A DNA stretch of 64,000 bases. Source: Neorhizobium huautlense (GTDB lineage Bacteria; Pseudomonadota; Alphaproteobacteria; Rhizobiales; Rhizobiaceae). The position numbers were made by a program, and so were the translations under genes. The stretch is from NCBI RefSeq assembly GCF_030811685.1, contig NZ_JAUSRF010000004.1:124001-188000 (forward strand), written 5' to 3'. Positions within the stretch are counted from its first letter, which is position 1. Each line of letters begins with the position of its first letter. Shown one piece after another: positions 59,472-64,000 of this stretch. A model generated the notes under the pieces. It worked only from the letters and a program-made list of their open reading frames with translations. It had not been told where the DNA came from and made no database searches.

Positions 59472-60161
59472 ATGCGGGAGAATTTCGATCTTTTCGGCAC
59501 CGTATCGGCGCCGAGCCATCTGCCAGCCTATACGGCCGGTTTTCTGCCACGCCTGACGGGCATCGATTCGCTGCCGCCTCACCCGCTGCCGATCGCCGAG
59601 ATGGCCGATCTGTTCGGCGTCACGCATCGCACGCTGCATTTCTACGAGGAAAAGAACCTGCTCGTGCCCGAACGCACCGGCACGATGCGGGTCTATGACA
59701 CCGCCTGCGTCATGCGCATGATGGTCATCAACACCTGCCGCGAGATCGGCATGCCGCTCGCCGCCATTCAGGACCTGATGGACAGGCTTGCCCAAAGCCG
59801 GTCGCAAACTGAAGCCGACGAACTGTTTCGGGACTGCCTTGCCGCGCACCGGCGCCAACTGGTCGCCGAACTGTCGCTGATCACCCGCAAGATTACCCAG
59901 ATCAGAACCATCATGACGAGTGAGGAGGAAAACATGCCGACCACATCGACAACGGAACCTCCGGCCCGCCTTTCGGAAATCGAAAAGCGCTGCCTCGGCC
60001 TGATGACGGAAGGGTACAAGGGCGGCAGCCTGGCGCTGGCGCTCGGCATCTGCAGCGGAGAACTGCAGAAACTTGAGGATGCGATCATGACCAAGCTCGA
60101 TGCCGCCAATCGTTATCAGGCGGCGGCAAAGGCGATCCTGTCCGGCATGCTGCCGAACTGA
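59472..60161 (+). CDS. MerR-family regulator with a C-terminal LuxR-type helix-turn-helix
   Basis: 229 residues. The N-terminal MerR domain (about 38-110) has IAEMADLFGVTHRTLHFYEEKNLLVPERTGTMRVYD and a dimerisation helix. After a TTSTTEPPA linker the C-terminal 60 residues read LSEIEKRCLGLMTEGYKGGSLALALGICSGELQKLEDAIMTKLDAANRYQAAAKAI, the spacing of a LuxR/GerE four-helix domain (L-x-x-x-E-K-x-x-L, E-G-x, L-x-x, K-L-x-A, R-x-Q-A). No metal-binding cysteines. Start ATG 59472 (MRENFDLFGTV) follows GAAGGAGTATC. Confidence 0.85.
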   Translation: MRENFDLFGTVSAPSHLPAYTAGFLPRLTGIDSLPPHPLPIAEMADLFGVTHRTLHFYEEKNLLVPERTGTMRVYDTACVMRMMVINTCREIGMPLAAIQDLMDRLAQSRSQTEADELFRDCLAAHRRQLVAELSLITRKITQIRTIMTSEEENMPTTSTTEPPARLSEIEKRCLGLMTEGYKGGSLALALGICSGELQKLEDAIMTKLDAANRYQAAAKAILSGMLPN

Positions 60162-60165
60162 TCTC

Positions 60166-61290
60166 TTATCGAACGATGGTCAGCGTTTCGGCGGCGCGGG
60201 TGACGGCCGTATAAAGCCAGCGCTCACGGGTATCGCGAAAAGCCCAGCTTTCGTCGAACAGAACGACATTGTTCCATTGCGAACCCTGCGCCTTGTGCAC
60301 GGTGAGCGCATAACCGTAATCGAACTCGTCATAACGCTTGCGCGTCGCCCACGGAATTTCTTCCTCGGTCTCGAAAGACTGCTTGAGCAGCTTAATCTTG
60401 GCCGCGCCACGATCCATGTCGTCGTCTTCCGGGCGGATCATCAGGTTGATACCCGGCTTCACCGTTTCGCGGGACGAACTCATCACCTGCCACAGCGAGC
60501 CATTGAGCAGGCCCTTGACCTGATCATTGCGCAGGCAGACCAGTTTATCACCGGATTGCGGGTAATCGGCGGTAAACCCTTTGAGCTGGCGCAGACGCTG
60601 ATTGTAGCGTTTTCGGGTCTTGTTGGTGCCGACCAGAACCTGATCGGCTTCCAGCACCAGTTCCTGATTGACCTCGTTGCGGGAAATCACCCTGGCGGTC
60701 CCGTAGTCGCCATGCATGATTTCCTTGCCCTCGCGAATCTGCATGGCAAGCTGGATGATCGGGTTGTCGCGGGCCTGACGATGGATATCGGTCAGAAGGT
60801 AATCCGGTTCCTGTTCGGTGAAAAAACCGCCACCGGATACCGGCGGCAACTGTCCGGGATCGCCGAGCACGAGAATGGGCGTGCCAAAACTCATCAGGTC
60901 GCGGCCAAGCGCCTCGTCCACCATCGAGCATTCGTCGATGACGATCAGTGCCGCTTTTGCGACCGGGCTCTGGCGGTTGATCGAAAACATCGGCGCGATC
61001 GAGGTCTTGCCGGTATCTTCGTCCTCGACCGCCTCTTCGCCGCGCGGGCGATAGATCAGCGAATGGATGGTTTTGGCATTGCTGGCGCCGCGCGAACGCA
61101 AAACCTGCGCCGCTTTGCCGGTAAAGGCCGCGAACAGAACATCGCCATCGACATGCTCGGCAAAATGTTTGGCAAGCGTCGTTTTGCCGGTACCGGCATA
61201 ACCGAACAGCCGGAAAACCGGCGTGCGACCGGCCTTCAGCCAGTCGGAAACGGCCTTGAGGGCCTCGTCCTGTTGCGGAGCAAACTGCAT
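60166..61290 (-). CDS. RecD/AddA-like SF1 DNA helicase, stand-alone
   Basis: 374 residues. Superfamily 1B helicase motifs in order: Walker A LFGYAGTGKTTLAKHF, DEXX VIDECSMVDEALG, GDPGQLPPVSGGG (motif III), RQARDNPIIQLA and the C-terminal YALTVHKAQGSQWNNVVLFD (motif V) and YTAVTRAAETLTIV (motif VI). It is a compact RecD2-like protein, not part of an AddAB pair. Start ATG 61290 (MQFAPQQDEAL) is favoured over a much longer upstream frame with Arg/Pro-rich residues. Confidence 0.92.
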   Translation of the reverse strand: MQFAPQQDEALKAVSDWLKAGRTPVFRLFGYAGTGKTTLAKHFAEHVDGDVLFAAFTGKAAQVLRSRGASNAKTIHSLIYRPRGEEAVEDEDTGKTSIAPMFSINRQSPVAKAALIVIDECSMVDEALGRDLMSFGTPILVLGDPGQLPPVSGGGFFTEQEPDYLLTDIHRQARDNPIIQLAMQIREGKEIMHGDYGTARVISRNEVNQELVLEADQVLVGTNKTRKRYNQRLRQLKGFTADYPQSGDKLVCLRNDQVKGLLNGSLWQVMSSSRETVKPGINLMIRPEDDDMDRGAAKIKLLKQSFETEEEIPWATRKRYDEFDYGYALTVHKAQGSQWNNVVLFDESWAFRDTRERWLYTAVTRAAETLTIVR

Positions 61291-61352
61291 GGCCGCGACT
61301 TGGCAGGATTCGGACGGGCAAAGCAACAGAAAAGAACGAAAGAGGATCAAAT

Positions 61353-61377
61353 GGGCGGGGACAGTGGTCCCTCGCCC
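61353..61377 (-). terminator. hairpin after the aldose-epimerase-like gene
   Basis: GGGCG-GGGAC pairs with GTCCC-T-CGCCC (bulged T). On the minus strand ATTTGATC follows, a weak tail. Confidence 0.55.
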
Positions 61378-61408
61378 GTTGATCTTTGGCGTTGATCCTT
61401 GGCCCGGC

Positions 61409-62278
61409 TCAGGCCGGCAATTCGACGGTGAATGCGAACCGAGCCTTGCCGCCCGGCGCCAGAATGGTGGTGGACGGACGCGCCGACAATTCCAGTCCCG
61501 CGCCGGCCTTGGCGGCCATGCCATGCCATGGCTCGATGCAGAGGAAAGGCGCGCCGACCTTCTGCCACAGCGCGAGATTCGGCAGGTTCTCGAAGGTGAA
61601 ATGCAGCAGCGGCCCACCCTCGACGCCATAGGTCAGGCCACTGCCCGCACCTTGCGGAAAGATCATCGCATCCGCCTCGAACATCGAATGCTGCACCGTC
61701 AGTCGACCAGCCTTGAAAGGAGAATCCTTTAATGTCGTTGGAATGAGGCCACCTTCCAGCCGCAACAGAGCCGGTTCGCCGCCATTGTCGAGCACGACCT
61801 GATGCGGTTTGCCCTCAGCCCCCGGCAGCGGCCAGAGGAAAGCCGGATGAAAACCGAGCCCGAACGGCATGTCGGCCTGACCGCGATTTTCCACCTCGGC
61901 GGCGACGGTCAGCTTGGCGCCCTCGACCGAATGCTCAAGCGCCAGCAGGAAATCGAAAGGATAGACCGCATGCGTCACATCCGATGCCTTAAGCTCGAAG
62001 CGGCACATGTGCGGCGTCGAAGCGGTCAGATCGAACGTGGTGCGGCGGGCAAAGCCGTGCTGCGCCATCGGGTAGACATGCCCATCGATCTCGACATGAT
62101 CATCCGGCGCCTTGCCGACAATCGGAAACAGGATAGGCGAGCGGCCGGTCCAATAGTCTGAATCACCGTTCCAGAGCCAATCGCGGCCATCCTTCGTCTT
62201 CAGACTTTGCATCTCGGCGCCAAGCGGCGAAACCTCGACCGTCAGATATTCGTTTCCGATCCGTATCGGCTGGCTCAT
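61409..62278 (-). CDS. aldose 1-epimerase family protein
   Basis: 289 residues of the galactose-mutarotase beta-sandwich fold. RSPILFPIVGKAPDD, YPMAQHGFARRTTFDL (His), GLGFHPAFLWPLPG (His) and the C-terminal FLCIEPWHGMAA (Glu) are the active-site blocks of the YeaD/LacX-type subgroup. ATG 62278 (MSQPIRIG) with GAGGAG eight bases ahead. The sugar is unknown. Confidence 0.92.
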   Translation of the reverse strand: MSQPIRIGNEYLTVEVSPLGAEMQSLKTKDGRDWLWNGDSDYWTGRSPILFPIVGKAPDDHVEIDGHVYPMAQHGFARRTTFDLTASTPHMCRFELKASDVTHAVYPFDFLLALEHSVEGAKLTVAAEVENRGQADMPFGLGFHPAFLWPLPGAEGKPHQVVLDNGGEPALLRLEGGLIPTTLKDSPFKAGRLTVQHSMFEADAMIFPQGAGSGLTYGVEGGPLLHFTFENLPNLALWQKVGAPFLCIEPWHGMAAKAGAGLELSARPSTTILAPGGKARFAFTVELPA

Positions 62279-62501
62279 CACTTGCGCTCCTCGATTCGAT
62301 TGGCGTGACCTTATCGGCTATCTGGCCCTTTGCCAGCCGAAAGCAAATTGCGAAAAGGAAATTCAGGCGGTTTGATCTGTATCGTCCCGGCGTTATGCTG
62401 AAGGCGCAAAACTGTCACGCACGCACCGGCCTGACCTTTCCCGACCGGGAAACGCGCCGAAAAGCCATTGCCTACCTCTCGAAACAGCAGCGGAAGCCCC
62501 A

Positions 62502-63359
62502 ATGTCCGACGCCCAAAATATCCTCAATCCCTCCGTTTCCCTTCCCGATGGCACTGCCGTTCCGACGCTTGGCGCCGGCACATGGAATATGGGGGAAAAC
62601 GCCCGCCACCGGGCAACCGAAATCGAAGCCTTGCGCCACGCCATGGACCTCGGCATGACGCTGATCGACACGGCCGAAATGTATGGCGAAGGCGGTGCGG
62701 AAGAGGTGGTCGGCGAGGCCATCAAGGGGCGTCGGCACGAGGTTTTTCTCGTCTCGAAAGTCTATCCGCAGAATGCCAGCCGCGACGGCATCATCGCCGC
62801 CTGCGAGCGCAGTTTGAGGCGCATGCGGACAGACCGCATCGATCTATACCTTCTGCACTGGCGCGGCAGCCATCCGCTGGCGGAAACGGTGGAAGGTTTC
62901 AAGACGCTGGTCAAACAGGGCAAGATCGGCAATTGGGGTGTTTCCAATTTCGATACGGAAGACATGAAGGAACTGTTTTCCGTGCCGCATGGCGATCGCT
63001 GCGCCGTCAATCAGGTTCTCTACAATATCGGCCGTCGCGGCATCGAATATGATCTCATGCCATGGTGCGTCGGTAATGGCATTCCGATCATGGCCTATTC
63101 ACCGATCGAGCAGGGCCGCCTCGCCCATCATCCCGACCTGATCGAGATCGCCAAAGCGCATCAGGCGACGCCGGCGCAGGTGGCGCTTGCCTTCGTGCTC
63201 CAGCATTTTGGCGTGATCGCCATCCCGAAAGCGTCGAACAAGGCGCATGTCGAGGAAAATGTCAGGGCCTTGGCATTGAGGCTGCTGGATGATGAATGGC
63301 AAAAGCTGAATGCCGTCTTCCCAGCGCCGACCAAGGCACGACCACTGGAAATGCTGTAG
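62502..63359 (+). CDS. aldo/keto reductase
   Basis: 285 residues. Catalytic tetrad visible: Asp in LIDTAEMYGEGGAEEVVG with Tyr, Lys in FLVSKVYPQNA and His in YLLHWRGSHPL. VIAIPKASNKAHVEEN binds the NADPH phosphate. Resembles YeaE and 2,5-diketogluconate-type reductases. Divergent from the epimerase-like gene; convergent with ilvH. Confidence 0.92.
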   Translation: MSDAQNILNPSVSLPDGTAVPTLGAGTWNMGENARHRATEIEALRHAMDLGMTLIDTAEMYGEGGAEEVVGEAIKGRRHEVFLVSKVYPQNASRDGIIAACERSLRRMRTDRIDLYLLHWRGSHPLAETVEGFKTLVKQGKIGNWGVSNFDTEDMKELFSVPHGDRCAVNQVLYNIGRRGIEYDLMPWCVGNGIPIMAYSPIEQGRLAHHPDLIEIAKAHQATPAQVALAFVLQHFGVIAIPKASNKAHVEENVRALALRLLDDEWQKLNAVFPAPTKARPLEML

Positions 63360-63372
63360 CCAAAAAGAAATC

Positions 63373-63394
63373 GGGGCGATCCAAGGACCGCCCC
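63373..63394. terminator. short hairpin between aldo/keto reductase and ilvH
   Basis: GGGGCG / CGCCCC with a 10-base loop, flanked by AATAGG on plus and GATTTCTTTTTGG on minus. It can serve ilvH. Confidence 0.7.
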
Positions 63395-63401
63395 AATAGG
63401 A

Positions 63402-63974
63402 TTACATGCCCTGCGCACCGCGGTTCATCGCCGCAATGCCGGTGCGGCAAACCTCGATCAGGCCGAGCGGTTTGACCACCGCCACGAACTGGTCGATCTT
63501 CGACGATTTTCCGGTGATCTCGAAGATGAAGTGACCGACGGTCGCATCCACCACCTTTGCCTGAAAGGCGTCGGCAAGGCGCAGCGCTTCGGCACGGCTT
63601 TCACCGGCGCCAGCCACCTTGATCAGCGCCACTTCGCGCTCGATTGGACGTTCCTGGCCAAGCTGGCCGGCGCGCACCGTCAGATCAACGACCCGGTGAA
63701 CCGGCACGATGCGTTCCAGCTGTGCCTTGATCTGCTCCAGCACCACCGGCGTGCCGTTGGTGACGATGGTAATGCGCGACAGATGCGATTCGTGTTCCGT
63801 CTCCGAAACGGTGAGACTTTCGATATTGTAGCCACGGCCGGAAAAAAGGCCGATGACGCGGGCAAGCACGCCCGGTTCGTTGGTGACGAGAACCGATAGC
63901 GTGTGGCTCTCGACCTTGGCGGTCTCGGGGCTGATGAAATAGGCCGAGCCGGTCGGTTGCTGATGTGCGTTCAT
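63402..63974 (-). CDS. ilvH: acetolactate synthase regulatory (small) subunit
   Basis: 190 residues. N-terminal ACT domain (HTLSVLVTNEPGVLARVIGLFSGRGYNIESLTVSETEH), with valine-binding glycine loop, and the C-terminal domain RAEALRLADAFQAKVVDATVGHFIFEITG. It activates the catalytic subunit (ilvI/ilvB), which is expected just outside the right edge on the same strand. Feedback inhibition by valine is inferred from the ACT domain. Confidence 0.95.
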   Translation of the reverse strand: MNAHQQPTGSAYFISPETAKVESHTLSVLVTNEPGVLARVIGLFSGRGYNIESLTVSETEHESHLSRITIVTNGTPVVLEQIKAQLERIVPVHRVVDLTVRAGQLGQERPIEREVALIKVAGAGESRAEALRLADAFQAKVVDATVGHFIFEITGKSSKIDQFVAVVKPLGLIEVCRTGIAAMNRGAQGM

Positions 63975-64000
63975 GATCTGGGTCCGTTTCCTAGGATGTT

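Overview
The window is a 64-kb piece of a GC-rich alphaproteobacterial chromosome, almost certainly Rhizobiaceae (Agrobacterium / Allorhizobium / Rhizobium group). The main argument is a complete acpXL-fabZ-fabF2-fabF1-adh-lpxXL cluster, which makes the very-long-chain fatty acid of rhizobial lipid A. Supporting signs are the many small rhizobial proteins (RcnB-like, DUF1127, DUF6894, entericidin, CrpP/Rmf-like), a class I ketol-acid reductoisomerase and the dense ABC-importer content. I see no insertion sequence, phage, CRISPR array, rRNA or integrase. There is one tRNA (Lys-CTT).

Layout. 1-3.4 kb: dusA (partial), a fumarylacetoacetate-hydrolase-family enzyme, a gamma-type carbonic anhydrase-like protein and a membrane diguanylate cyclase. 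3.4-7 kb: zinc uptake, with znuA divergent from an overlapping znuC-znuB-zur operon and two Zur-box-like palindromes between them. 7-10.2 kb: RcnB-like protein, aldo/keto reductase, 6-phosphogluconate dehydrogenase. 10.3-15.8 kb: lipid A very-long-chain acyl cluster, in which one of the two ketosynthases has lost its catalytic cysteine. 15.9-18.4 kb: nucleoside hydrolase, TSUP permease, cobU/cobP. 19.3-22.9 kb: ProU-type betaine/choline importer. 23-27.7 kb: entericidin, orphan formyltransferase, LysR/DUF1127 pair, GlxA-type AraC regulator, double-receiver response regulator. 27.8-34.6 kb: MscS-type channel, GlsB, an unexplained GC-rich stretch, DUF924/UPF0303 pair, tRNA-Lys, Crp/Fnr regulator, small CrpP/Rmf-like protein.

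35-42.6 kb is a seven-gene, tightly overlapped catabolic operon: a dipeptide-type ABC importer with its own class V aminotransferase and glycerate 2-kinase. 42.6-47.1 kb: nitronate-monooxygenase-like enzyme, PhzF, NUDIX and endonuclease/phosphatase proteins. 47.2-52.9 kb: an Fbp-type ABC importer, a class I aminotransferase and a RbsD/FucU mutarotase. 53-57 kb: ilvC, a TetR gene with a perfect palindrome in its promoter, a YtfH/QorB-type HxlR-quinone reductase divergon with a strong inverted repeat, and an Asp/Glu racemase. 57-64 kb: type II NADH dehydrogenase, pdxJ, a MerR regulator with a LuxR-type helix-turn-helix tail, a RecD-like helicase, an aldose-1-epimerase-like protein, an aldo/keto reductase and ilvH.

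Most of the window is ordinary chromosomal housekeeping. The parts most worth attention are the degenerate FabF2 as a chain-length-factor-like partner, the histidine-rich tail on ZnuC, the MerR-LuxR fusion, the importer-aminotransferase-glycerate kinase operon, and the structured but unassigned stretch at 30.9-31.5 kb. Functions are assigned by reading translated motifs only; no database search was run.
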